Source: Conexibacter sp. CPCC 206217
GTDB taxonomy: Bacteria; Actinomycetota; Thermoleophilia; Solirubrobacterales; Solirubrobacteraceae
DNA length: 64,000 bases
Assembly: GCF_030646165.1 (NCBI RefSeq)
Contig: NZ_JAUTDO010000005.1
Location: forward strand, 544,884-608,883
Direction of reading: 5' to 3'
In this document: positions 16,960 to 25,006 of the stretch, piece after piece
Layout: each line of letters opens with the position of its first letter
Numbering within the stretch: the stretch's first letter is position 1
The notes under the pieces: generated by a model
Seen by the model: only the letters and a program-made list of their open reading frames with translations
Databases searched by the model: none
Told to the model about the DNA's origin: nothing
Position numbers and translations under genes: made by a program

Positions 16960-17903
16960 CCGACCTCGAGCAGGGTTCGGCCGACGGTCTGGCGGGCGTC
17001 GATGGCCGCGTGCGCGTCGGCGGCGCGCGCGAGCGGGAAGCGCTGGCCGATCACGACGCGCAGGCGGCCGGCGGCGCCTTCGGCGAGGGCGCTGTCGATG
17101 TCGGCGCGGAGCTCCTGGGGCGTGGGCATGCCGGGGCGCAGGAGCGTGACGCCCGCGGCGGCGGCTGCTGCTTGGTCGACGGCTGACCCGCGTCCGCTCG
17201 AGGCGCCGAAGCTGACCATGCGTCCGCCCGGTCTCAGGAGCTTGAAGGCGGCGTGTGCGAGCTCGCCGCCGACTCCGTCGAACACGACGTCGACCGCGCC
17301 GGCCTGCGCGGTCCAGCCGGGCTGTCGGTAGTCGACGGCGACGTCGGCGCCGAGCTCGCGGACGAGCGCGAGTTTGCGCTGTCCGCCGGCGGCGGCGATC
17401 ACGGTGGCTCCCGCGGCGCGTGCGAGCTGGACGAGCAGCGTGCCGACGCCGCCGGCCGCTGCCTCGACGAGGATCCGCTCGCCGGGTTGCACGGCGGCCG
17501 TGCGGGTGAGCTTGGTCGCGGTGCGGCCGTCGCCGAAGAGGGCGACCGCGGCATCGAGCGCGAGCCCGTCGGGGAGCGGGACGACGCTGGCGGCGTCGAG
17601 CGCGACGCGCTCGGCGTAGGCGCCGCGGCCGCGCGTGCCGCCGACGACGCGTCGGCCCAGCAGCGCCGGATCGGCGCCCTCGGCCACGGCGGTGACGGTT
17701 CCGCCGACGCCGTAGCCGGGGATCAGCGGCGGGTCGCCGGGGAACGGTCCGCGCCCGGTCGCCCGGAACGCGGTCTCGGAGAACGAGACGTTGACGAAGG
17801 CGATCTCGACCATCACCTGTCCGGGACCCGCGACCGGCTCGTCCGCGTCGCCCGCGACCAGCACCTCGGGACCGCCGAATTCTCGTAACCAGATGGCTTT
17901 CAT
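16956..17903 (-). CDS. zinc-independent quinone oxidoreductase / alcohol dehydrogenase-like protein
   Basis: A 315-residue medium-chain dehydrogenase/reductase of the quinone-oxidoreductase branch. It has the N-terminal MKAIWLREFGGPEVL start, a GroES-like part with IPGYGVGGTVTAV, and the NADPH-binding AAAGGVGTLLVQLARAAGATVIAA near residues 145-168. Zinc-ligand cysteines are absent. It should reduce quinones or enals with NADPH. The start MKAIW at 17903 was preferred to an upstream ATG. The divergent promoter region carries three GGACC/GGTCC palindromes. Confidence 0.9.
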   Translation of the reverse strand: MKAIWLREFGGPEVLVAGDADEPVAGPGQVMVEIAFVNVSFSETAFRATGRGPFPGDPPLIPGYGVGGTVTAVAEGADPALLGRRVVGGTRGRGAYAERVALDAASVVPLPDGLALDAAVALFGDGRTATKLTRTAAVQPGERILVEAAAGGVGTLLVQLARAAGATVIAAAGGQRKLALVRELGADVAVDYRQPGWTAQAGAVDVVFDGVGGELAHAAFKLLRPGGRMVSFGASSGRGSAVDQAAAAAAGVTLLRPGMPTPQELRADIDSALAEGAAGRLRVVIGQRFPLARAADAHAAIDARQTVGRTLLEVG

Positions 17904-17924
17904 GCGGCCAGCGTAGCGCATATA

Positions 17925-17974
17925 CGGACCACCGGTCCGGTTGTGCTACGGTCCGATCCGGACCGGCGGTCCGG
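17925..17974. promoter_or_regulatory. cluster of three GGACC/GGTCC palindromic operators
   Basis: Three perfect inverted repeats lie in the divergent gap: CGGACC-ACC-GGTCCG (17925-17939), CGGTCCG-ATC-CGGACCG (17949-17965) and CCGGACCG-G-CGGTCCGG (17958-17974), the last two overlapping. This looks like a TetR- or MarR-type operator set controlling both the quinone oxidoreductase and the YceI operon. The cognate regulator is not next door. Confidence 0.65.
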
Positions 17975-18036
17975 CAGTCGAGACGGCTGTGCACCGCGTC
18001 CAACGCTTGCGAACCAACCGATCAAGGAGCACACCG

Positions 18037-18567
18037 ATGTCCTCAGCAGAAACCGTCCAGGATCGCCTTGCCGGGGCGTGGAGATTCATGCCCGTCCATT
18101 CGTCGGCGGGCTTTGCGATCAAGTACCTCGTCGCCAGCTTCCGCGGCCGCTTCGAGGAGGTCGACGCGCAGCTCGTCGACGGCCGTCTCGCCGGTTCGGT
18201 GAAGGTCGCGTCGGTGTCGGTGCGCGACGAGAACCTGATCGCCCATCTGCAGGCGCCTGACTTCTTCGACGCGGTCCAGCACCCCGAGATCAGCTTCGCG
18301 TCCGACCAGCTCGCGATCGACGGCGACCGCGTCGAGCTGAACGGGCAGCTGACGATGAAGGGCGTCACCAAGCCGATCCACGCGACCGGCACCGTCAACG
18401 GGCCGACGGAGGACTTCGCCGGCCACACGCGACTGGGCTTCACGTTGGAGACGACGGTCGATCGGACCGCGTTCGGCGTCAGCTGGAACGCCGATCTGCC
18501 CAAGGGCGGGCGTGCGCTGTCCAACGACGTGACGCTGACGGTCGAGCTGGAGTTCGTCCGGGTCTAG
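18037..18567 (+). CDS. YceI family protein
   Basis: A 176-residue YceI-type lipocalin-like protein: GAWRFMPVHSSAGFAIKYLVASFRG start, then KVASVSVRDENLIAHL, FFDAVQHPEISFAS and LTMKGVTKPI. The fold binds isoprenoid or quinone-like lipids. There is no signal peptide, so it is cytosolic, as in many actinobacteria. AAGGAG at 18024-18029 sets the start. It is followed after 4 bases by an FMN reductase gene and is divergent from a quinone oxidoreductase gene, suggesting quinone or redox-stress handling. Confidence 0.92.
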   Translation: MSSAETVQDRLAGAWRFMPVHSSAGFAIKYLVASFRGRFEEVDAQLVDGRLAGSVKVASVSVRDENLIAHLQAPDFFDAVQHPEISFASDQLAIDGDRVELNGQLTMKGVTKPIHATGTVNGPTEDFAGHTRLGFTLETTVDRTAFGVSWNADLPKGGRALSNDVTLTVELEFVRV

Positions 18568-18571
18568 CGGG

Positions 18572-19123
18572 ATGCGCATCCTCGCGATCTCGGGGTCGTT
18601 GCGACGCGATTCGCACAACGGCGCGCTGGTGCGGGCGGCGGCGGAGCTGCTGCCGCCCGGCGCGCAGCTCGTCGCCCACGACGGCTTGCGGGGGATCCCC
18701 GCCTTCGACGACGACCTGACGCACGATCGGCCCGCGGCCGTCCAGCGCCTGTGGGACGAGGTCGCCGCGGCCGACGCGCTGCTGGTCTCGACGCCCGAGT
18801 ACAACCATTCGCTGCCGGGGCAACTCAAGAACGCGCTGGACTGGCTGTCGCGCCCGCTGGCGGACTCGCCGCTGAAGGGCAAGCCCGCCGCGGTCATCGG
18901 CGCCTCGACGGGCATGTTCGGCGCCGTCTGGGCGCAAGCGGAGGCGCGCAAGGTGCTGGGCGCGATCGGCGCACGCGTCGTGGATCGCGAGCTGCCTGTC
19001 CCGACCGCTCACGAGCAGTTCCGCGACGACGGACGGCTCGCCGACCCGCAGCTCGCGGAGGAGCTCGCCGCGCTGCTGCAGGAACTGACCGACACCGACG
19101 CAGCGACGGCCGCGCGGGCATGA
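18572..19123 (+). CDS. NADPH-dependent FMN reductase family protein
   Basis: A 183-residue flavodoxin-like reductase. GSLRRDSHN near residues 8-16 binds the FMN phosphate, and TPEYNHSLPGQLKNALDW near 78-95 is the family hallmark for the isoalloxazine pocket. It reduces FMN, quinones or chromate with NAD(P)H. It sits 4 bases after the YceI gene, so both are probably one operon under the GGACC/GGTCC operators. Confidence 0.93.
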   Translation: MRILAISGSLRRDSHNGALVRAAAELLPPGAQLVAHDGLRGIPAFDDDLTHDRPAAVQRLWDEVAAADALLVSTPEYNHSLPGQLKNALDWLSRPLADSPLKGKPAAVIGASTGMFGAVWAQAEARKVLGAIGARVVDRELPVPTAHEQFRDDGRLADPQLAEELAALLQELTDTDAATAARA

Positions 19124-19169
19124 CGCTCGCGCTCGCCGCGGCCCGTCGTACAGGAGAGGAACGAAGCAG

Positions 19170-19952
19170 ATGAAGGACGCACTGGACTTCGCCGGCAAGA
19201 CGGCCCTCGTGACCGGCTCGGGACGCAACATCGGACGCGCGATCGTGCTGGAGCTCGCCGCGCGCGGCGCGAACGTCGTCGTCAACGCACGCGCCACCGC
19301 CGAGGACGCCGCCGAGGCCGAGGCGGTCAAGCGAGAAGCCGAGGCACATGGCGTCCAGGCCCTGGTCGTCGCCGGCGACGCGGCCGAGCCCGGCACGATC
19401 GCGCGGATGAAGGAGCTGACGCAGGCGCGCTTCGGACGCGTCGACATCTGCGTCAGCAACGCCAACGGGCGGATGCGCCGCGAAGGGTTCTTCGACACCA
19501 CCGACGAGGACTGGCACTTCTTCCTCAACCAGCAACTGACCGCTTCCTGGTATCTCGCCAAGGCGTTCGTGCCGGGCATGCGCGAGGCGGGGTGGGGCCG
19601 GATCATCCACATCAACGGACCGGCGGGCTGGACCGGCTCCTCGCGCAGCATCCCGCTCGCCGTCGGCAAGGGCGGCCTGCACGTCCTCACCAAGTCGCTG
19701 GCCGCCGGCCTCGGCGAGTACGGCATCACCGTCAACGACGTGAACCCCGGCTTCGTCGACATCTCACGCGGCGCCGGGTCGAGCCTCGACGACGTGGGCG
19801 TGCGCGACCGCGCGGCCGCCGCGATGCCGATCCGGCGCCTGATCGCCCCCGAGGAGATCGCGTGGGCGTGCGCCTACCTGTGCTCTGCGCGCTCAGGGGC
19901 CGTCACCGGCACCGTCGTCGACGTCGACGGCGGCCCTCAGCTCCCCGGCTGA
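19170..19952 (+). CDS. SDR-fold protein lacking catalytic Ser and Tyr
   Basis: A 260-residue protein of the short-chain dehydrogenase fold. The cofactor site TGSGRNIG (15-22) and the C-terminal VDVDGGPQLPG are intact. Lys167 of the active site is present, but the position four before it is Leu163 instead of Tyr, the catalytic Ser region reads HINGPAGW, and NNAG is replaced by SNANG. It may bind NAD(P) without classical redox activity or use another mechanism. It lies 46 bases after the FMN reductase gene and upstream of an SMP-30 lactonase gene. Confidence 0.85.
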   Translation: MKDALDFAGKTALVTGSGRNIGRAIVLELAARGANVVVNARATAEDAAEAEAVKREAEAHGVQALVVAGDAAEPGTIARMKELTQARFGRVDICVSNANGRMRREGFFDTTDEDWHFFLNQQLTASWYLAKAFVPGMREAGWGRIIHINGPAGWTGSSRSIPLAVGKGGLHVLTKSLAAGLGEYGITVNDVNPGFVDISRGAGSSLDDVGVRDRAAAAMPIRRLIAPEEIAWACAYLCSARSGAVTGTVVDVDGGPQLPG

Positions 19953-19989
19953 CCCCCGATCACCACGTGCAACTGAAAGGACGCCTCTG

Positions 19990-20868
19990 ATGGCGCAGAC
20001 CGCTGAGGTCGTCGTCGACGGCCTCGTCTTCCCCGAAGGCCCAGTCTGGTGCGCGGACGGCACCGTCGTGTGCACCGATGTCGCGCTCGCCGTTCTGTAC
20101 CGCATCTGGCCCGGCGAGCACCGCCGCGAAGTGATCGCGCGCACCGACGGCGGACCCAACGCCGCGGCGCCGGCCAGCGACGGCGGCTTCGTCGTGACCC
20201 AGAACGGCGGCTTCGACTTCACCGCCGCGGCCGGCCCCGGCTGGACCGACCAACCCGTCGTCCACGTCCCCTCCGGCATCCAGCGCGTGCTGCCCGACGG
20301 CACCGTGACGACGCTCGCCGCCGGCGCGTTCCAGAACCCCAACGACCTCGTCACCGCCGCGGACGGCACGCTGTACTTCACCGATCCCGTCACACCGCCC
20401 GGCGGCGGACCGCTCGGCCGCGTCCAAGCGATGGGCCGCGACGGCACCACGCGCATCGTCGCCTCCGGCTTCGAGCACTGCAACGGCATCGCGCTCGACC
20501 CCGACGGCAACCTCGTGGTCGTCGAGGGCGAGGGCCTGATGCGTCTCGATCCGGACGGGACGCGGGAATGGATCGTGCAGCGGCTCGGCCCCGGCGGCGC
20601 CGACGGCTTCTGCTTCGACGCCGAGGGCAACGTCTACGCCGCCGGGACCACCGACCACGTCGTGCGAGTCCTCGACCCCCGCGGAACGCAGATCGACGAG
20701 CTCGCCATCCCCGACACGCCCGACGCGACCCCCGGATTCACCACCAACTGCTGCTTCGGCGGCCCCGACGGCCGCTCCCTCTACGCGACCGACGGCCGAC
20801 CCGGCCAGCTCGTCGTCTGGGAGCAGATGCCGGTCCCCGGCCGCGAGGTGCACGCCTGGCCCGCGTGA
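19990..20868 (+). CDS. SMP-30/gluconolactonase/LRE family protein
   Basis: A 292-residue six-bladed beta-propeller. The opening VDGLVFPEGPVWCADGTVVCTDV carries the metal-binding Glu of the family, and later GAFQNPNDLVTAADGTLYFTDP and HCNGIALDPDGN carry Asn/Asp ligands. Members hydrolyse sugar or aromatic lactones with a divalent metal. GAAAGGA just upstream fits the start. It is the last gene of the run that starts at the YceI gene. Confidence 0.9.
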   Translation: MAQTAEVVVDGLVFPEGPVWCADGTVVCTDVALAVLYRIWPGEHRREVIARTDGGPNAAAPASDGGFVVTQNGGFDFTAAAGPGWTDQPVVHVPSGIQRVLPDGTVTTLAAGAFQNPNDLVTAADGTLYFTDPVTPPGGGPLGRVQAMGRDGTTRIVASGFEHCNGIALDPDGNLVVVEGEGLMRLDPDGTREWIVQRLGPGGADGFCFDAEGNVYAAGTTDHVVRVLDPRGTQIDELAIPDTPDATPGFTTNCCFGGPDGRSLYATDGRPGQLVVWEQMPVPGREVHAWPA

Positions 20869-20933
20869 CGTACCGCGCGGCGCGCGTCTGGCTGAACCAG
20901 CCGATGACGGCCCGGCGTGGGAACATCGACGCG

Positions 20934-21560
20934 ATGGCGGATGCGACCGTGAGGAGCGCGACAGACCGGACCGAGCTGCCGATGGCCGGCGCGCCGCGCG
21001 AGCGCGCCGACGCGGCCAGCAATCGCGCGCGAATCCTCGCGGCCGCCCGACGTGTGCTGGAGCAGCGCGGCGCATCGGGCACCTCCATCAACGCCGTCGC
21101 GACCGAAGCCGGGGTGGGGAAGGGGACGGTGTTCCGCCGCTTCGGCGACCGCTCGGGCCTCTTCCAAGCGCTGCTGGACGAGCACCTGCGGGTCTTCCAG
21201 GACGCCTTTCTGTTCGGTGCCCCGCCGCTCGGGCCCGGCGCACCGCCCCACGACCGTCTTGCCGCGTTCCTCGACGGCCTGCTCGACTTCCAGGACACCC
21301 ACCTCGAACTCAGCCTCGCGCTTGAGAGAGACCGCTGGGGCGCGCCGATCGAGGGCTATCTCGCAATGGCCGTCCACGTCGAGAACCTGGTCAGCGAGAT
21401 CTCCGCGGACCTTGACGCCCACACGACCGCGCAGCTGCTGCTCGCCACGCTCAACGTCAACATCGTCCGTCACCTGCGCCGCAGGGAGGGCGTCAGCCTC
21501 GACACCATCAAGGCCGCCGTCCGCCCGCTCCTCGCGGGCCTCGCAGCCTCGTCTGGGTGA
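20934..21560 (+). CDS. TetR family transcriptional regulator
   Basis: A 208-residue TetR-type regulator. The helix-turn-helix is at about residues 45-75 (TSINAVATEAGVGKGTVFRRFGDRSGLFQALL). The ligand domain contains APPLGPGAPPHDRLAAFLDGLLDF. An almost identical layout occurs in the TetR at 49551 (GPPPLGPGAPPAQRLQAFLGAL), so the two are paralogues. The ATG at 20934 was chosen by length; earlier in-frame ATGs exist. It starts 65 bases after the lactonase gene and may regulate that operon. Confidence 0.88.
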   Translation: MADATVRSATDRTELPMAGAPRERADAASNRARILAAARRVLEQRGASGTSINAVATEAGVGKGTVFRRFGDRSGLFQALLDEHLRVFQDAFLFGAPPLGPGAPPHDRLAAFLDGLLDFQDTHLELSLALERDRWGAPIEGYLAMAVHVENLVSEISADLDAHTTAQLLLATLNVNIVRHLRRREGVSLDTIKAAVRPLLAGLAASSG

Positions 21561-21571
21561 GCTGCCTTCGG

Positions 21572-22441
21572 TCAGCTCTCCGCGACGGCGGTGTAGATGA
21601 TGAGTCGTTGGTCTGGGGCGGTCGGTGAGAGGACGGACTCGTAGCGCATCTCGAAGGACGTGCGGTCGGGGCCGCGGAACCGTTTGACGCCGGCGGTCTT
21701 CTCCTGCACCTCGTGCAGGTTCCACCACTCCATGAAGTGCGCGTCGGTCGTGCGCAGGTGGTCGACGAGGGCGGCGGTCTCGGGTTGTTCGAGGTTGCGT
21801 GCGACGGCGGCGCGGAAGTTGGCCAGTGTGGAGCGGGCGACGAGCTGCCAGTCGAGGTAGCGGTCGCGCATCGCGGCGTCGAGGAAGGTGAGCTCGATCA
21901 GGTTGCGCCGAGCGGGGGGAAGCGCGTCGAAGTCGACGAGCAGCTCGCAGGCGGCGCGATTCCACGCCAGGACGTCCCAGCGCCGACCCAGGACGTAGGC
22001 GGCGACGTCGTCGGCGAGCGAGTGCAGGATGCGCTGCATGCTCGGGTCGACGGTCTCGGCAGCGGGCTGATGGAGCGGCGGCTGCTCGCTGCGGGCGAGG
22101 GCGTACAGGTGGCTGCGCTCATCCGGGGTCAGCTGCAGCGCGCCAGCCAGAGAATCCAGCACGGAGGGGGAGGGCCGCTCGGCGCGGCCCTGCTCGAGTC
22201 GGATGTACCAGTCGACGCTGATCCCCGACAGCGCGGCGAGCTCCTCGCGCCGCAGACCGGGCGTGCGACGGTGGCCGGTCGGTGCGGGAAGGCCGGCCTG
22301 CTCGGGAGCGATCTGCGCGCGGCGCCGGCGCAGGAAGTCAGCCAGCTCGCGTTGGCGGTCCAGCCCGGCCGGCGGGAGGGTCGCACTGCCAGTACCGGGA
22401 TCCGTTCGACTCTGTTGCCCCGCCGGGTTCCGATTGATCAT
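21572..22441 (-). CDS. XRE family regulator with MmyB-like ligand-binding domain
   Basis: A 289-residue regulator. The helix-turn-helix lies at about 25-90 (LADFLRRRRAQI, TPGLRREELAALSGISVDWYIRLEQGR). The C-terminal half is the MmyB-like domain, with YVLGRRWDVLAWNRAACELLVDF, the late AALVDHLRTTDAHFMEWWNLHEV and KRFRGPDRTSFEMRYESV. Such proteins in actinobacteria usually control neighbouring dehydrogenase genes and may bind fatty-acid-like ligands. The ATG at 22441 is divergent from the ABM gene by 45 bases. Confidence 0.92.
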   Translation of the reverse strand: MINRNPAGQQSRTDPGTGSATLPPAGLDRQRELADFLRRRRAQIAPEQAGLPAPTGHRRTPGLRREELAALSGISVDWYIRLEQGRAERPSPSVLDSLAGALQLTPDERSHLYALARSEQPPLHQPAAETVDPSMQRILHSLADDVAAYVLGRRWDVLAWNRAACELLVDFDALPPARRNLIELTFLDAAMRDRYLDWQLVARSTLANFRAAVARNLEQPETAALVDHLRTTDAHFMEWWNLHEVQEKTAGVKRFRGPDRTSFEMRYESVLSPTAPDQRLIIYTAVAES

Positions 22442-22486
22442 CGATCGCGTCACCGCCAGCCAGTCTAGAGCCCGGGAGGGCCTCCC

Positions 22487-22792
22487 ATGTACCACATCGC
22501 CGTCCACTTCGACATCGAGCCCGAGCACCGCGAGGAGTTCATCGCCGCCGCCCTGCAGGACGGTCGTGACTCCGGCGCCAACGAGCCCGGGACGCGCCGC
22601 TTCGAGTTGATCGTCGACGAAGAGAACCCGAACCGCTTCTACCTCAACGAGGCCTACGACGACCTCGACGCGTTCAACGTCCACGCCGACGGTCCCTACT
22701 TCAAGCGGTTCTTCGCGCTGATCGGCGACTACGCCGAAGGCCCCACGTGGCTGATCAGAGGCACCACCGTCCTGGACGACGCGCACGCGTGA
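22487..22792 (+). CDS. antibiotic biosynthesis monooxygenase (ABM) / quinol monooxygenase-type protein
   Basis: A 101-residue single-domain ABM ferredoxin-like protein. The start YHIAVHFDIEPEHREEFIAAAL, the middle EPGTRRFELIVDEENPNRFYLNEAYDDLDAF and the end YFKRFF match the YgiN/LsrG-like group, which oxidises quinols or isomerises small carbonyls without a cofactor. It is divergent from the XRE gene, which probably controls it. A truncated second ABM coding piece begins right at its stop. Confidence 0.88.
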   Translation: MYHIAVHFDIEPEHREEFIAAALQDGRDSGANEPGTRRFELIVDEENPNRFYLNEAYDDLDAFNVHADGPYFKRFFALIGDYAEGPTWLIRGTTVLDDAHA

Positions 22793-22965
22793 CGAGCGCG
22801 CACAGTTCGCCGACGAGCGTCGAGGAATGGGCCGACCGAGAAGCCCTCGACGTCCACTTCGCGACGCCGCACTTCAAGCACGTCGCCGCCGTGTTCGACG
22901 AGATCCTCGTCGAACCGTTTGGGGCGACCATGCTGACCCAGGCCCCAACGTCGATGACCGGCTAG
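22789..22965 (+). pseudogene. truncated ABM-domain protein (C-terminal remnant)
   Basis: A 58-codon frame opening with GTG at 22789, overlapping the stop of the intact ABM gene. It encodes VEEWADREALDVHFATPHFKH, the C-terminal half of an ABM domain, followed by a short tail. The N-terminal half of the domain is missing. It looks like what remains of a tandem second copy after a deletion. Whether it is still translated is unknown. Confidence 0.65.
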
Positions 22966-23013
22966 CGCGGCCAGCCAGGCGGACCGCCTCGATCGGCCGC
23001 GCCGTTGTGCTAC

Positions 23014-23034
23014 AACTGAACTGGTCGTTCAGTT
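23014..23034. promoter_or_regulatory. TetR-type operator palindrome
   Basis: AACTGAAC (23014-23021) and GTTCAGTT (23027-23034) are perfect 8-bp arms with a 5-base centre TGGTC. It lies about 160 bases upstream of the TetR gene at 23193 and just before an aldo/keto reductase remnant, so it is likely the operator of that TetR. Confidence 0.7.
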
Positions 23035-23040
23035 CGCTCA

Positions 23041-23196
23041 ACGGCACAACCACTCGCCTGGCAGCTGAAGCGCTCCCCCGTCATGCCGCCGATTCCCTGG
23101 AACTCCACCGTCACGCACCTCGAGGACAACCTCGCCGCCGCCGGGATCGCGCTCTCCGACGCGCAGGCCGACGCGCTGACGGAGGGCGCGCGATGA
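23041..23196 (+). pseudogene. aldo/keto reductase C-terminal remnant
   Basis: One frame, with no start codon suited to a whole gene and a stop at 23017-23019, encodes [20 protein letters not shown] followed by [20 protein letters not shown]. This matches the last helices of aldo/keto reductases, where the usual PIPGT is here PIPWN. The N-terminal 250 or so residues are absent. The frame ends in ATGA with the TetR gene, indicating that an AKR-TetR operon lost most of its first gene. Confidence 0.75.
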
Positions 23197-23804
23197 GCGA
23201 CGGCAAGGGCGCGCCGACGCCCGACCTGACCCGGCCCAAGAGCGTCCGCGCGCACGACGCCGTCCTCCAGGCAACCCGCGAGCTGCTGCAGGAGGGCGGC
23301 CTCCCCGCCGCCACCGTCGACGAGATCGCCCGGCGCTCCGGCGTCAGCAAGGCGACGATCTACAACCACTGGCCCAGCCGCACCGCCGTCGCCGCCGAGG
23401 CCTTCGGCGGACAGATGGCCGACGCCATCCCCCTCCCCGACATCGGCTCCGCCACGGGAGATCTGACCGAGCAGGCGCGCCGCGTCGCCGCGTTCTACGC
23501 GAGCGACGCCGGCACCGTCTTCGCGCAGCTGCTCGCCGCCGGCACGACCGACCCGCACGCCGGCGAGTACTTCCGCGACTTCTTCCTCGTCGGCCGCCGC
23601 GAGGCGATCCGCACCCTCTGGGACCGCGCCCGACGACGCGGCGAGGTGCGCTCCGACGTCGACGTCGAGACGGCCATCGACCTCCTCTTCGGCCCCCTCA
23701 TCTTCCGCCTCCTCTCCGGTCACGCGCCGCTCGACGCCGACGCCGCCGAGGCGATCGCCGACGCCGCCCTGCACGGACTGCTCGCTCAAGACACCGCAAA
23801 ATAG
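23193..23804 (+). CDS. TetR family transcriptional regulator
   Basis: A 203-residue TetR. The DNA-binding domain is at about 20-65 ([20 protein letters not shown] then [20 protein letters not shown]). The C-terminal TetR_C-like domain contains [23 protein letters not shown] and [12 protein letters not shown]. The start overlaps the reductase remnant as ATGA. The 8-bp-arm palindrome at 23014 is its probable operator. The downstream SDR gene begins after 31 bases and is a likely target. Confidence 0.92.
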   Translation: MSDGKGAPTPDLTRPKSVRAHDAVLQATRELLQEGGLPAATVDEIARRSGVSKATIYNHWPSRTAVAAEAFGGQMADAIPLPDIGSATGDLTEQARRVAAFYASDAGTVFAQLLAAGTTDPHAGEYFRDFFLVGRREAIRTLWDRARRRGEVRSDVDVETAIDLLFGPLIFRLLSGHAPLDADAAEAIADAALHGLLAQDTAK

Positions 23805-23835
23805 GTTCCAGCACGACGACGAAAGAGAGAATCCG

Positions 23836-24666
23836 ATGCCTGGCAAGACATGGTTCATCACGGGCTGCTCGCGCGGCTTCGGCCGCGAATGGGCGATCGC
23901 GGCGCTGGAGCGCGGCGACCGCGTCGCGGCGACCGCGCGCGACACGGCGACGCTCGCCGACCTCGTCGAACGGTTCGGGGACGCCGTGCTGCCGCTGCGG
24001 CTCGACGTGACCGACCGCGATGCCGACTTCGCGGCCGTCAGAGCGGCGCACGAGCGGTTTGGCCGGCTCGACGTCGTCGTCAACAACGCCGGCTACGGCC
24101 AGTTCGGCCTCGTCGAGGAGCTCAGCGAACAGGAGGCCCGCGACCAGATCGAGACCAACCTCTTCGGCGCGCTGTGGATCACGCAGGCGGCGCTCCCGAT
24201 CCTGCGCGCGCAGGGCTCCGGCCACATCATCCAGGTCTCCTCGATCGGCGGGATCAGCGCCTTCCCCAACATCGGCATGTATCACGCCTCCAAGTGGGCG
24301 CTGGAAGGCCTCAGCCAGTCGCTCGCACAGGAGGTCGCCGGCTTCGGCATCCACGTCACGCTGATCGAGCCGGCCGGCTACTCGACCGACTGGGGCGGCG
24401 CCTCCGCCCGGCGCGCCACCCCGCTGCCCGCCTACGCCGCCTTCCACGAGCAGGTCGAACAGGCGCGAAGAACCCGCGTCGGCACCCCGGGCGATCCCGT
24501 CGCCACGCGCGCCGCGATCCTCCAACTCGTCGACGCCGAGCAGCCCCCGCTGCGGATCTTCTTCGGCGACGGCCCGCTCGCGATCGCCACCAGAGACTAC
24601 GAATCCCGTCTCGCGACCTGGCGCGAGTGGGAGCCGCTCTCGATCGCCGCGCACGGCAGAGGCTGA
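23836..24666 (+). CDS. SDR family oxidoreductase
   Basis: A 276-residue SDR of the retinol-dehydrogenase-like type: ITGCSRGFG at 8-16, NNAG at 83-86, Ser135/136 and the active pair Tyr149-Lys153 (YHASK). The C-terminal extension of about 90 residues is usual for this group. AAGAGAG-type Shine-Dalgarno lies just upstream. It follows the TetR gene by 31 bases and is probably regulated by it. Confidence 0.92.
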   Translation: MPGKTWFITGCSRGFGREWAIAALERGDRVAATARDTATLADLVERFGDAVLPLRLDVTDRDADFAAVRAAHERFGRLDVVVNNAGYGQFGLVEELSEQEARDQIETNLFGALWITQAALPILRAQGSGHIIQVSSIGGISAFPNIGMYHASKWALEGLSQSLAQEVAGFGIHVTLIEPAGYSTDWGGASARRATPLPAYAAFHEQVEQARRTRVGTPGDPVATRAAILQLVDAEQPPLRIFFGDGPLAIATRDYESRLATWREWEPLSIAAHGRG

Positions 24667-24732
24667 TCAGCGACACGGCGGCAGCGGGGCGCACATCGTC
24701 CGCATCGGACGAGGCGCACCGCGCCCCGAACG

Positions 24733-24974
24733 TCAGTCCGGCGGCTGCGAGAGCGCTCGATCGATCTCGTCCGCGAGTCGCGGGTTGCGATACGGGCCGG
24801 CTGCACGTGGGTGAGGACCGCCAGCTCGTCGCTGCGGTCGTCGAGCAGGACCGGGTAATGCGACGCGACGATCCCGGCCTCCGTGTGGCTGACGATCGTC
24901 GCCCACGGGTTCTCCGCGATCAGCGTCCGCACGACGCCGGGATCGGTGACGGCGTATCGGGGGTTGTGGCGCAT
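24733..24974 (-). pseudogene. PaiB-like FMN-binding regulator, truncated and frameshifted
   Basis: From the ATG at 24974 the frame reads RYAVTDPGVVRTLIAENPWA then IVSHTEAGIVASHYPVLLDD and LAVLTHVQPA, the first 60 or so residues of the PaiB/FMN-binding negative regulator family. After that the match is lost. A neighbouring frame closes with LADEIDRALSQPPD and a stop at 24733. The family length is about 200 residues, so most of the gene is missing. It is divergent from the PNPOx-like gene. Confidence 0.6.
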
Positions 24975-24980
24975 GCCGGC

Positions 24981-24999
24981 CAGTATCGCGCCGATACTG
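24981..24999. promoter_or_regulatory. palindromic operator upstream of PNPOx-like gene
   Basis: CAGTATCG-CGC-CGATACTG is a perfect 8-bp-arm inverted repeat. It lies 7 bases before the ATG of the PNPOx-like gene and 7 bases before the divergent PaiB remnant. Bound protein would block both starts. Confidence 0.6.
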
Positions 25000-25006
25000 C
25001 TTCAGC

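Noticed and set aside
13756..18003. A 1415-codon open frame on the minus strand
   Set aside because: It runs across several clear forward genes and its Arg/Ala-rich product matches nothing. Long antisense frames are expected at this GC content.
22747..22965. A 72-codon start for the ABM remnant at 22747
   Set aside because: That start lies inside the intact ABM gene in another frame and adds a non-homologous leader; the GTG at 22789 is the better edge.
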